A stretch of DNA of 64,000 nt from the NCBI GenBank assembly GCA_910588975.1, contig CAJUSE010000007.1, positions 24,078-88,077 on the forward strand. The letters are read 5' to 3'. Positions 22,901 to 31,117 of this stretch are shown piece by piece. The DNA is from an uncultured Oscillospiraceae bacterium. GTDB lineage: Bacteria; Bacillota; Clostridia; Oscillospirales; Oscillospiraceae. Each line of letters opens with the position of its first letter. Position 1 is the stretch's first letter. The position numbers and the translations under genes are program-made. The notes beneath the pieces were generated by a model. It worked only from the letters and a program-made list of their open reading frames with translations, did not search any database and was not told the origin of the DNA.

Positions 22901-22960
22901 GGGCCGGTGGGGATACCGGACCCTGCCGGACTTCCGGAGGGCCTCACTCCCCACCGGCCC
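22901..22960 (+). repeat. Near-perfect 60-nt palindromic hairpin between mltG and the U32 gene
   Basis: The 13-bp outer stem (22901-22913 with 22948-22960) encloses GGACCCT/AGGGCC and an inner CCGG-ACTT-CCGG stem. There is no T-run, and the U32 ribosome site follows 15 nt later, so it may be an RNA-stability or attenuation element, not a terminator. Confidence 0.65.
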
Positions 22961-22988
22961 ACACCTTGTAGAGGAGGGAAATACACCC

Positions 22989-24194
22989 ATGCCCATTGAG
23001 CTTTTGTCCCCTGCCGGAGATATGGAGCGGCTGCAAATGGCGGTGGCCTATGGGGCCGACGCCGTCTATCTGGCCGGAGGGCAATTCGGGATGCGGGCCT
23101 TTGCCGGAAATTTCTCCCGGGAGGAGCTATCCCAGGCGGTGGAGCTGTGCCACAGCCATGGGGTCAAGGTCCATGTCACCTGTAACACTATGCCCCGAAA
23201 TGAGGAGCTGGACGCTCTGCCCGAATATCTGGAATACCTCCAGGCCCTGGGGGTAGATGCCCTCATCATCGGGGATGCCGGCGTGCTGGCCCTGGCCAAG
23301 CGCCATGCCCCCAAGCTGCCTTTGCACATCTCCACCCAGATCGGGGTCACCAACTACGCCGCCGCCCAGTTCTGGTATGACCAGGGGGCCAGCCGGGTCA
23401 TTCTGGCCCGGGAACTGACTCTGGAGGAGGTGTCCACCCTCTGCGCCAAACGGCCCAAGGGGCTGGAGGTGGAGGCCTTCGTCCACGGAGCCATGTGCGT
23501 GTCCTTTTCGGGGCGGTGTGTCATCTCCAACTACATGACCGGCCGTGATGCCTCCCGGGGGGCCTGCGCCCAGCCCTGCCGGTACAAATACGCCCTCATG
23601 GAGGAGCAGCGCCCCGGCGAGTTCTTCCCTGTGGAGGAGGATGACCAGGGCACCTACCTTTTCAATTCCAAGGATATGTGCATGATCGACCACATCCCCC
23701 AACTCCTCTCCACTGGGCTAAGCAGTCTGAAGATCGAGGGCCGGGCCAAGAGCGCCTATTATGCCGCCGTGGCCACTGGGGCCTATCGCCACGCCATTGA
23801 CGCCGCTCTGGCCGGTGAGGCACTGGATCCCATCTGGCGGCAGGAGCTGGATAAGATCAGCCACCGGCCCTACTCCGAGGGGTTCTGGTTCGGCCACCCC
23901 GAACAGTATACCGGCGATGCCCGGTATATCCGGGACTGGCAGGTGTCAGCCATCGTCACCTCCTGCTCCCCTGACGGCCGGGCCCTATGCTCCCTGCGCA
24001 ACAAATTTGGCCGGGGCGAGACCCTGGAGCTTATTGGCCCCGGTATTAAGCCTATTTCCTTTACAGTGGCTGATTTGACAGATGAAAACGGTCTTTCTCT
24101 GGATGAAGCCAGGATCCCCCAGATGGCCTTCCACCTCCCCCTGCCCTGCCAGGCGCCCCCCCTATCCATTCTGCGGAAGAAGGTGGGTCCATGA
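22989..24194 (+). CDS. Peptidase U32-family protein (TrhP-like tRNA hydroxylation protein)
   Basis: 401 residues. U32 signature: ELLSPAGDMERLQMAVAYGADAVYLGG-type start, then EVEAFVHGAMCVSFSGRCVISNYMTGRDASRGACAQPCRYKY with four cysteines that can hold a 4Fe-4S cluster, and GLSSLKIEGRAKSAYY. In Bacillus the equivalents (YrrN/YrrO, TrhP) are needed for prephenate-dependent 5-hydroxyuridine in tRNA, and their genes follow mltG as here. The older collagenase label is not supported by this context. GAGGAGGG precedes the ATG. It overlaps the next gene by 4 bp (ATGA). Confidence 0.9.
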   Translation: MPIELLSPAGDMERLQMAVAYGADAVYLAGGQFGMRAFAGNFSREELSQAVELCHSHGVKVHVTCNTMPRNEELDALPEYLEYLQALGVDALIIGDAGVLALAKRHAPKLPLHISTQIGVTNYAAAQFWYDQGASRVILARELTLEEVSTLCAKRPKGLEVEAFVHGAMCVSFSGRCVISNYMTGRDASRGACAQPCRYKYALMEEQRPGEFFPVEEDDQGTYLFNSKDMCMIDHIPQLLSTGLSSLKIEGRAKSAYYAAVATGAYRHAIDAALAGEALDPIWRQELDKISHRPYSEGFWFGHPEQYTGDARYIRDWQVSAIVTSCSPDGRALCSLRNKFGRGETLELIGPGIKPISFTVADLTDENGLSLDEARIPQMAFHLPLPCQAPPLSILRKKVGP

Positions 24195-25258
24195 CCCGTC
24201 GGCGGGACTTTGACGTGCTGCGGGTCTGCTCCATGTTGGGGGTCATCTACCTCCATGTGGCCTCCGGGGCTCTGAATCGCCCCCAGGAGGGGGGCCTGTG
24301 GGCCTTCTCCAACCCCATCGCCGCCCTTTCTGCTGCGGCGGTGCCCCTGTTCTTCATGCTGTCGGGAGCCCTGTTGCTGCACCAGGAGAAAACCGCCGAG
24401 CTGGGCCATCTCTTTCACCACCGTCTGCCCCGGGTGATCGTCCCCGCCCTGTGTTGGAGTGGGCTCATCCTGTGTTACCTTATGGCCACCGGCAAGGGAG
24501 AGCAGGCCATGGCCTCCCTGTCCACCCTGCTCAACACCCCGGTGGTGGTGCCCTACTGGTTCCTCTATGCCCTTGTGCCCCTCTATCTCCTCTCCCCCTT
24601 TCTCAAGCTGATGACCGACCGGATGGAGGAGAGCCACTGGCAATATGCCCTCGCCCTGTGGGCGGGGCTGACCCTGGGTCTTGCCACCCTGCGGCTTTTT
24701 GTGCCCCAGGAGCTGGAGATGACCTTCACTGAACACTGGACCATGAACATCAACGTAGCGGGGGGCTATCTGGGTTATTTCCTGCTGGGAGCCTATCTGG
24801 ACCGGCACAAGACTCCCAAGCCCGTCCCCTTGGCCTTTGGGGTACTTCTCTGTCTGTGCGCCAGTGTGGTGGGCACCTGGTGGGACACCACCCGGACCAT
24901 GGCCTACTCCACCCGGTTCACCGACTACCTCTCCCTACTCACCGCTGCCCTCTCCGCCCTGCTGTTCCTTCTGGCCATGGCCCTGTGGAAGGACAAGAGC
25001 TCAGGGGCCTTCCTGTCTCTGCTCTCTCGTCTCTCCTTTTCCATGTACCTGGCCCATCCTCTTGTCATTGGGGTCATCCGGCTGGTGTGGGGCCGGCTGT
25101 TCCAGCACACCGACCCTCTCTCTGTTCCGGAGCAGCTTTGCTTTTATCTGCTGGCTGTGCTTGGTAGCTTTCTTAGCGCTCTTGTCCTGTCCCACATTCC
25201 GGTGCTCTCCTACCTCTTTACCGGCCAAAAGGCGGGAAAAAAGGGGAAAAAGTCTTGA
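24191..25258 (+). CDS. Acyltransferase 3 family membrane protein
   Basis: 355 residues, about ten membrane segments. Begins with the family motif RRRDFDVLRVCSMLGVIYLHVAS (D-x-LR-x6-V-x2-H, His near 22 catalytic), then VPLFFMLSGALLL and RLPRVIVPALCWSG, and the late FSMYLAHPLVIG. These proteins O-acylate envelope polymers or small molecules (OatA/YiaH group), substrate unknown. It shares an ATGA overlap with the U32 gene. The promoter of the alaS leader starts in its last codons. Confidence 0.92.
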   Translation: MTRRRDFDVLRVCSMLGVIYLHVASGALNRPQEGGLWAFSNPIAALSAAAVPLFFMLSGALLLHQEKTAELGHLFHHRLPRVIVPALCWSGLILCYLMATGKGEQAMASLSTLLNTPVVVPYWFLYALVPLYLLSPFLKLMTDRMEESHWQYALALWAGLTLGLATLRLFVPQELEMTFTEHWTMNINVAGGYLGYFLLGAYLDRHKTPKPVPLAFGVLLCLCASVVGTWWDTTRTMAYSTRFTDYLSLLTAALSALLFLLAMALWKDKSSGAFLSLLSRLSFSMYLAHPLVIGVIRLVWGRLFQHTDPLSVPEQLCFYLLAVLGSFLSALVLSHIPVLSYLFTGQKAGKKGKKS

Positions 25259-25282
25259 CAGTGCCCGAAAAATGGATATAAT
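25255..25282 (+). promoter_or_regulatory. Promoter of the alaS T-box leader
   Basis: TTGACA (25255-25260), 16 bp, TATAAT (25277-25282). The -35 box overlaps the acyltransferase stop codon. Confidence 0.88.
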
Positions 25283-25287
25283 ATGAG

Positions 25288-25510
25288 TGTTGCAATGACG
25301 AAGCCAAGTCTGTCACGGGGCTATGAGCGAGAGGGGATGGTGAAAGCCCTCAGCCGCACGGACAGACAAGCCACTTCCGAGCGTCCCGGGAGACCGGGCG
25401 GGCCGTTCCCGATACAGGACGACACGAGATGCGCCAAAGGCGCAATCAGGGTGGTACCGCGGAGCACATACGCTTCGCCCCTGGCACACAGGGGCGAAGC
25501 GTTTTTTATT
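25288..25510 (+). ncRNA. T-box riboswitch (alanyl-tRNA responsive)
   Basis: The conserved T-box sequence AGGGTGGTACCGCGG is at 25448-25462; its TGGT bulge pairs with the tRNA ACCA end, as expected for alanine tRNA. Stem I (about 25309-25367, CTGTC...GACAG) has the AG-bulge/distal-loop elements GCGAGAGG and GGTGAAAGCC; its 3' side includes GCC/GCA alanine codons (exact specifier not resolved). The terminator is a 13-bp stem (25471-25483 with 25489-25501) followed by T6. Uncharged tRNA favours the antiterminator and turns on alaS. Confidence 0.95.
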
Positions 25511-25571
25511 TTTCTCCCCCGGCCCGGACTGCCCCACACCTGCGTTGTATTATTTTTAGGAGGTAATATCC

Positions 25572-28244
25572 ATGGACGCCAAGTATTTTGGACTCAACGA
25601 GCTGCGTGAGATGTACCTGAAGTTCTTCGAGAGCAAGGGCCATCTCCGTCTGCCCAGCTTCTCCCTGATCCCCCAGGGGGACGCCTCCCTGCTGCTCATC
25701 AACAGCGGCATGGCCCCCATGAAGCCCTACTTCACCGGGGAGAAGGAGCCCCCCCGCCGCCGGGTGACCACCTGCCAGAAGTGCATCCGCACCGGCGACA
25801 TTGAAAACATCGGCCACACCGCCCGCCACGGCACCTACTTTGAGATGCTGGGTAACTTCTCCTTCGGCGACTACTTCAAGACCGAGGCTCTCCACTGGGC
25901 CTGGGAGTTCCTCACCTCCCCCGAGTGGGTGGGCCTGGACCCCGACCGGCTCTATCCCTCCGTCTTTGCCGGCAACGAGACCACCCCCGCCGACGACGAG
26001 GCCGTGCGCATCTGGACCGAGGAGATCGGCGTACCCATGAGCCACATCTACAAGTTCGGCAAGGAGGATAACTTCTGGGAGCACGGCTCCGGCCCCTGCG
26101 GCCCCTGCTCGGAGATCTACTACGACCGGGGCGAGAAATACGGCTGCGGCAAGCCCGACTGCGCCCCCGGCTGCGACTGTGACCGGTTCGTGGAGGTCTG
26201 GAACGTGGTGTTCTCTCAGTTCAACAACGATGGCGAGGACCACTACACCGAGCTGGCCCAGAAGAACATCGACACCGGCATGGGCCTGGAGCGTCTGGCC
26301 GTGGTCTGTCAGGACGTGGACAGCCTCTTTGACGTGGACACCGTTATCAACATCACCAACAAGGTCTCCGAGCTCACCGGCGCCCACTACGGTGAGAGCA
26401 AGGAGCGGGACGTGTCCCTGCGGGTCATCACCGACCACATCCGTTCGGCCAGCTTCATGATTTGTGACGGCGTGCTCCCCTCCAACGAGGGCCGGGGCTA
26501 TGTGCTGCGCCGGCTGCTCCGCCGGGCCGCCCGCCACGGCAAGCTGCTGGGTGTCAACGAGCCCTTCCTTTACCAGATCATCGATACCGTGATCCACGAG
26601 AATGAGGGCCACTACCCTGAGCTGCGGGAGCGCCAGGACTATATTACCCGGGTCATCCGCTCCGAGGAGGAGAACTTCGCCAAGACCATTGACGGCGGCC
26701 TGCGCATTTTTGGCGAGATGCTCGCCGAGCACAAGGCCAAGGGGGAGACTGTCTTCTCCGGCGCCGACGCTTTCAAGCTCTACGACACTTATGGCTTCCC
26801 CATTGACCTGACCATCGAGATGGCCCAGGACGACGGCATGGAGGTGGACCAGGAGGGCTTCAAGGCCCTCATGGAGGAACAGCGTGTCCGGGCCCGCCAG
26901 GCCCGGGAGGCTCTGGGCGACCTGGGCTGGGCCGGCATCGAGTTCGGCAAGGATATGCCCGAGACCCAGTTTGTGGGCTACACCCACACCACCGTGGAGA
27001 ATGCCAAGGTGCTGGCCCTGGTGGTGGAAAATGAGCTGGCCGAGACCATCATGCCCGGTGTGGAGGGCATTGTGGTGCTGGATAAGACCCCCTTCTATGC
27101 CGAGATGGGCGGCCAGGTGGCCGACCACGGCACCATCACCGTGGGCAGCGGCATCTTTTCCATCAACGATGTGCAGAAGAACAAGGGCGGCAAGTATATG
27201 CACTACGGCGTGATGAAGGAGGGCTCCCTCAAGGTTGGGGACACTGTCACCGCCGCCATTGACGAGGGCCGCCGTAAGGCCATCGCCCGGGCTCATTCGG
27301 CCACCCATATGCTGGACAAGGCCCTGCGTACTGTTCTGGGCGCCCATGTCCAGCAGGCCGGCTCCCTGGTGGAGCCCGACCGGCTGCGCTTCGACTTCAC
27401 CCACTTCTCCGCCATGACCGCCGAGGAGCTCAATCAGGTCAGCCGGATGGTCAACGAGGCCATCCTGGAGGGCTATGACATCGTCACCGAGGAGCTGCCC
27501 ATCGAGGAGGCCAAGCAGCGTGGGGCCATCGCCCTGTTTGGTGAAAAGTACGGCGATCAGGTCCGGGTGGTGGACATGGGCCGGGGCTGGAGCGTGGAAT
27601 TCTGCGGCGGCACCCACTTGGACAACACCGCCAAGGCGGGCATCTTCCACATCGACAGCGAATTCTCCGTAGCCTCCGGCGTGCGGCGTATTGAGGCCAC
27701 CACCGGCCTTGCCACCCTGGAGACCATGGAGAGCCACCAGACCACCCTCTTCCAGGCGGCTGCTGCCCTGAAGGCCAAGCCCCAGGAGCTGGCCCGGCGC
27801 ATCGTTCAGGAGATGGAGGAGATGCGCAAACTGCGCCACAGTGTGGAGGCCTTCCGGGCCCGTGAGGCCGCCGGCGAGGTATCCAACTTCCTCATGGGAG
27901 CCAAGGAGGTGGGCAGCCTGAAGGTGCTCACCGCCACTCTGCCCAACGCCGATGCCGCCAAGCTGCGCCAGATGGGTGACATGCTCCGGGACAAAGCCCC
28001 CAATGTGGTGGCAGTCCTCTCCAGCGTCAACGAGGGCAAGATCTCCTTCCTGTGCGTGTGCGGGAAAAACGCCGTGGAGGCCGGGGTGAAGGCCGGCGAC
28101 ATCATCCGCACCATCACTGCCATCTGCGGTGGCAAGGGCGGCGGCAAGCCCGACTCCGCCATGGGCGGCGGCACCGACCTTCTCAAGTTGGACGATGCTC
28201 TGGCCAGTGTGGACGATCTGGTGGCCAAGGCCCTGGGGCTTTGA
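25572..28244 (+). CDS. alaS: Alanine--tRNA ligase
   Basis: 890 residues, full length. Class II catalytic domain (INSGMAPMKPYFTG, the C-x2-C region CQKCIRTGDIENIG, EHGSGPCGPCSEIYYDRG), editing domain with the zinc-type motif (HSATHMLDKALR and the CGGTHLDNTAKAG segment), and the C-Ala domain (GGKGGGKPDSAMGGG). Two further Cys pairs at GCGKPDCAPGCDCD are typical of clostridial enzymes. AGGAGGTAA lies upstream of the ATG. The T-box leader governs it; a DUF4250 microgene follows 3 bp after its stop. Confidence 0.98.
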   Translation: MDAKYFGLNELREMYLKFFESKGHLRLPSFSLIPQGDASLLLINSGMAPMKPYFTGEKEPPRRRVTTCQKCIRTGDIENIGHTARHGTYFEMLGNFSFGDYFKTEALHWAWEFLTSPEWVGLDPDRLYPSVFAGNETTPADDEAVRIWTEEIGVPMSHIYKFGKEDNFWEHGSGPCGPCSEIYYDRGEKYGCGKPDCAPGCDCDRFVEVWNVVFSQFNNDGEDHYTELAQKNIDTGMGLERLAVVCQDVDSLFDVDTVINITNKVSELTGAHYGESKERDVSLRVITDHIRSASFMICDGVLPSNEGRGYVLRRLLRRAARHGKLLGVNEPFLYQIIDTVIHENEGHYPELRERQDYITRVIRSEEENFAKTIDGGLRIFGEMLAEHKAKGETVFSGADAFKLYDTYGFPIDLTIEMAQDDGMEVDQEGFKALMEEQRVRARQAREALGDLGWAGIEFGKDMPETQFVGYTHTTVENAKVLALVVENELAETIMPGVEGIVVLDKTPFYAEMGGQVADHGTITVGSGIFSINDVQKNKGGKYMHYGVMKEGSLKVGDTVTAAIDEGRRKAIARAHSATHMLDKALRTVLGAHVQQAGSLVEPDRLRFDFTHFSAMTAEELNQVSRMVNEAILEGYDIVTEELPIEEAKQRGAIALFGEKYGDQVRVVDMGRGWSVEFCGGTHLDNTAKAGIFHIDSEFSVASGVRRIEATTGLATLETMESHQTTLFQAAAALKAKPQELARRIVQEMEEMRKLRHSVEAFRAREAAGEVSNFLMGAKEVGSLKVLTATLPNADAAKLRQMGDMLRDKAPNVVAVLSSVNEGKISFLCVCGKNAVEAGVKAGDIIRTITAICGGKGGGKPDSAMGGGTDLLKLDDALASVDDLVAKALGL

Positions 28245-28247
28245 GAG

Positions 28248-28421
28248 GTGCTGCCCCAGGATCCCTATATCCTCCTGAGCTACGTCAACACCCGGCTCCG
28301 GGATCTCTACCCCACCCTGGAGGCCTTCTGCCAGGCGGAGGGCGTGGACCGGGAGGAGCTCGTCGCCATTCTGGGTGGGGCTCTGTTTCGCTACGACCCC
28401 AGCCTCAACCAGTTCCGCTGA
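28248..28421 (+). CDS. DUF4250-domain protein (57 residues)
   Basis: Starts at GTG 28248, three nt after the alaS stop, with no separate strong ribosome site, so translation is probably coupled to alaS. The sequence (LPQDPYILLSYVNTRLRD, then LYPTLEAFCQAEGVD and a C-terminal YDPSLNQFR) matches the DUF4250 pattern: start with DP-Y-x-LLS-VNTKLRD, end with Y-x3-LNQF. No function is known. Too short for usual ORF thresholds. Its link to the alanine T-box operon is worth comparing in relatives. Confidence 0.85.
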   Translation: MLPQDPYILLSYVNTRLRDLYPTLEAFCQAEGVDREELVAILGGALFRYDPSLNQFR

Positions 28422-28456
28422 AGGCGGCGGTCAAATCATAAGTTTTTTCTGCCATA

Positions 28457-28506
28457 TTGCCTTTTTCTCCCCCTTGTCGTACAATAAGGGGGAGAAAAGC
28501 TTTTTC
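28457..28506 (+). promoter_or_regulatory. Promoter embedded in a terminator hairpin upstream of the HIT gene
   Basis: TTGCCT (28457-28462), 17 bp, TACAAT (28480-28485). The same stretch folds into an 11-bp stem (TTCTCCCCCTT with AAGGGGGAGAA, about 28465-28497) followed by AAGCTTTTTT, a terminator for the alaS transcript; the -10 box sits in its loop. Confidence 0.7.
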
Positions 28507-28567
28507 CAACACACTTCTTACCCTTGCCTGGCAAGGGCAACACAGAGACAGAAAGGAGTGCTGCTCC

Positions 28568-28978
28568 ATGTCCCAAATGCTCCACCGTGATCCTGAGTGC
28601 CTGTTCTGCAAGATCGTCGCCGGGGACATCCCCTCCAACAAGGTCTATGAGGACGAGCTGTGCTACGCCTTCTACGACATCGACCCCCAGGCCCCCATCC
28701 ACTTCCTGGTCATCCCCAAGACGCACATTGGCTCGGTGGCCGAGGTCATCGAGGGTCCGGCCCCCTATACCGCCGAAAGCGCCCTCTCTTCCCCCATCAC
28801 CACCGGCAATGCCGCCGTGGTGGGCCACATTTTCGCCGTCATCGCCCAGCTGTGTAAGGATTTGGGCCTGGAGAGCTACCGGGTGGTCTCCAATATCGGA
28901 GACCAGGCGGGCCAGAGCGTAAAGCATCTCCACTTCCATGTTCTGGGCGGGAGGGATATGACTTGGCCCCCCGGTTAA
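28568..28978 (+). CDS. Histidine triad (HIT) family protein
   Basis: 136 residues. Starts ECLFCKIVAGDIPSNKVYEDE (zinc-like Cys pair) and ends with the triad HLHFHVLGGRDM (His-x-His-x-His). HINT-type enzymes hydrolyse nucleoside phosphoramidates and related AMP-amides. A 25-residue insertion between the halves (EGPAPYTAESALSSPITTGN) matches longer clostridial members. AAAGGAG precedes ATG 28568. The GT-C-like gene overlaps its end by 16 bp. Confidence 0.94.
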   Translation: MSQMLHRDPECLFCKIVAGDIPSNKVYEDELCYAFYDIDPQAPIHFLVIPKTHIGSVAEVIEGPAPYTAESALSSPITTGNAAVVGHIFAVIAQLCKDLGLESYRVVSNIGDQAGQSVKHLHFHVLGGRDMTWPPG

Positions 28979-31023
28979 GCGAAAAAGGGTCCAAGGCCCT
29001 GTCCATTGTCCTCCAGCTCCTCCTTTTTGCCGCCCTGGCCCCCTTTGTATGGGCCTTTGTTTTGCTGCGGCTGGACCTCCCTCTGGGGGGCATTTGGAGC
29101 GCCGAGGACCTTATCCAAACCGCTATACTCATCACTGCATGCCTTGCCGTACTCGCCGGCCTTTTTCGGGTCGGGGAGCGGTTTTTGCTGCCCTGGGGCA
29201 CAGGCTGGAAGGGCCTGTTGGGGGCTGCCCTGCTGGGTGGCGCCGCCTTTGCCCTGGGCTATTACTTTGACATCAGCATGGCCATTTTGGGCCGGTCCAT
29301 CCGCCTGCCCCCCCTGGTGGGCTTCCCCCTCATCACCTTCTTCAAGCTGGGTAATGGGACCGTCTTTGCCATCATCGCTCTGGCCTGCACCAAAGCCCTG
29401 CGGGACATGAAGGGCATCGGCAAGGTCAACTGGGTCCAGATGCTGGTGCTGATACTGGCCCTGAACCTGGTCACCGCCGTCTACGCCTTCACCTCGGAGA
29501 CGGTTTATGTCTGGGACAACGCCGGCTACTGGGCCATCGCCCGGACCCTGGCTCAGACCGACACGGTGACCTACAAATCTATCCTGGACGTGCTGCGCAC
29601 CACCATCACCCTGGACTATAACCACCTGCTGGCCTTCCCCATTTCTCTGGTCATGCGGGTCTTTGGCACCAGCCGGACGGTGTTCACCTTTGCCGTGAGC
29701 AACCTCTACATTCTCCCCGGCCTGTGGGGCTTCACCGCTCTGGCCAAAGAAAAGGGCTGGACCGGCCTCATTCCCGCCCAGCTCTTCCCTATGCTGACCT
29801 ACACCGGCCTTGTGGGCTTTGTGGATGTGTTCTGCTGCGGGCTGGGCATCTGGGCTTTTGCCATCTACAACAGCGACCGGCCTGCCGCCAGCCGGGGCAT
29901 CCTGTCCGGACTGCTGCTGGTGCTCACCTTCCTCTTCCGGCGTTATTTCCTCTTTTTCGCCGCCTCCTTCGGGGTGGCCGCCCTTGTCCAGAAGCTGTTC
30001 CGGGAGCCCAAGCACTGGGGAGACTTCTTCTCTTTGTTTCTCTCCTGCGCCATCTGTGCTGTCACCTTCACCTACCCCTTCCTGCTGGACAAGGTGCTGG
30101 GCACCGACTACGGCGACATCTACTCCGCCTACAAAAGCCCTGTCACCAACGACCTACTGCTGTTCTGCCGCTATTTCGGCGCCGTTTTGCTGGTGGTCAT
30201 CATCGGCGGCGTGCTCTACGGTCTGGTCAAGAGCAGCGAGCGATATAAGCTGGTCATGGGGGTGACTCAGATCGCCGTATGCTTCGCCGCCTTTGTCTCC
30301 ATCCAGTCCCATGGGCAGCAGCATCTGCTCATGTACCTGCCCGCCATCGCCATGCTCACCATCACCGTATTCAGCATGGCTCCCCAATTCTGGAGTGCCC
30401 TGTTCGCCATGGCCATGACCATCAACTGTTTCATTCCCAAGGCCCAGCTTGGCACAGTGGTAAGCGGCACCTTCCCCGACCTGTTTCCCTCCTTCCACTA
30501 CTACGGCCCCCAGCGCTCGGACATTGACGAGCTGATCCGGTTGGCCGACTTCCTGGACAGTCTCTCCACCGAGGAGGAGCCTAAATCGGCGGTCATTCTG
30601 GCCTCCTCCTTCACCTTCAATACCGAAACGGTGTCCAGCCTTCGGGCCTCTTTGGATCTGCCTGAGCCCGAACTCACCACCCGGATCCAATACCATGGCA
30701 CAGTGGACAAGCGGGACCCCTTCAACTGGAACTCGGTCACCGCCGATTATCTGGTGGTGGGCGACCCTGTCCAGGTCCATCTGGGAGAGGAGAACCAGCA
30801 GGTCATGGCCCTGCTGGCCCATCATGTGCTGGATGGCACCGGCCCCGGCCAGGCCTATGAGGAGCTGCCCGAGACCTTCCATTTGGCCAACGGTGTCACC
30901 GTCCGCATCTTTGAGCGCACCCGTCCCTGGTGGCTGGAGGAATATTACGACATCTCCGACCCCCTTCAGGAGATGTACCCCGACCACGCCGAGATGTACG
31001 AGATCCCCTACTGGATCGAATAA
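28963..31023 (+). CDS. Polytopic membrane protein, GT-C glycosyltransferase-like
   Basis: 686 residues, about 13 membrane segments (to about residue 490) and a C-terminal soluble domain. After the early helices an extracytoplasmic loop reads SETVYVWDNAGYWAIARTLA; such an acidic residue after a membrane segment recalls the GT-C catalytic Asp. Overall layout resembles lipid-linked-sugar transferases, but no exact family is recognised. TTG 28963 has GGGAGGG 7 nt upstream, within the HIT coding end. It is convergent with a second GT-C-like gene at 31118. Confidence 0.7.
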   Translation: MAPRLSEKGSKALSIVLQLLLFAALAPFVWAFVLLRLDLPLGGIWSAEDLIQTAILITACLAVLAGLFRVGERFLLPWGTGWKGLLGAALLGGAAFALGYYFDISMAILGRSIRLPPLVGFPLITFFKLGNGTVFAIIALACTKALRDMKGIGKVNWVQMLVLILALNLVTAVYAFTSETVYVWDNAGYWAIARTLAQTDTVTYKSILDVLRTTITLDYNHLLAFPISLVMRVFGTSRTVFTFAVSNLYILPGLWGFTALAKEKGWTGLIPAQLFPMLTYTGLVGFVDVFCCGLGIWAFAIYNSDRPAASRGILSGLLLVLTFLFRRYFLFFAASFGVAALVQKLFREPKHWGDFFSLFLSCAICAVTFTYPFLLDKVLGTDYGDIYSAYKSPVTNDLLLFCRYFGAVLLVVIIGGVLYGLVKSSERYKLVMGVTQIAVCFAAFVSIQSHGQQHLLMYLPAIAMLTITVFSMAPQFWSALFAMAMTINCFIPKAQLGTVVSGTFPDLFPSFHYYGPQRSDIDELIRLADFLDSLSTEEEPKSAVILASSFTFNTETVSSLRASLDLPEPELTTRIQYHGTVDKRDPFNWNSVTADYLVVGDPVQVHLGEENQQVMALLAHHVLDGTGPGQAYEELPETFHLANGVTVRIFERTRPWWLEEYYDISDPLQEMYPDHAEMYEIPYWIE

Positions 31024-31030
31024 ACATCGA

Positions 31031-31068
31031 AAAAGCCGTCTGCCGAAAATTCGGCAGACGGCTTTTCA
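31031..31068 (+). terminator. Terminator after the GT-C-like gene
   Basis: A 16-bp perfect stem (31031-31046 with 31051-31066), loop AAAT. The left arm is A-rich, so it may also work leftward. Confidence 0.9.
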
Positions 31069-31097
31069 ATTCTACTTTCCCACCTTCGACCTTGTCA

Positions 31098-31107
31098 GGG
31101 GGGGGGG
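31098..31107. repeat. Poly-G tract (10 G)
   Basis: Ten consecutive G between the two convergent membrane-protein genes, 11 bp beyond the stop at 31118. Outside any coding frame. Confidence 0.85.
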
Positions 31108-31117
31108 CAAAGGGGAT

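Noticed and set aside
21424..22986. A 520-codon minus-strand frame antisense to mltG that ends in the cysteine-rich peptide.
   Set aside because: Only its last 50 codons have a ribosome site and sensible composition; the rest is an mltG shadow.
25506..27839. A 777-codon open frame antisense to alaS.
   Set aside because: It mirrors GC-biased third positions of alaS, has a low-complexity Gly/Leu/His-rich translation and no ribosome site.
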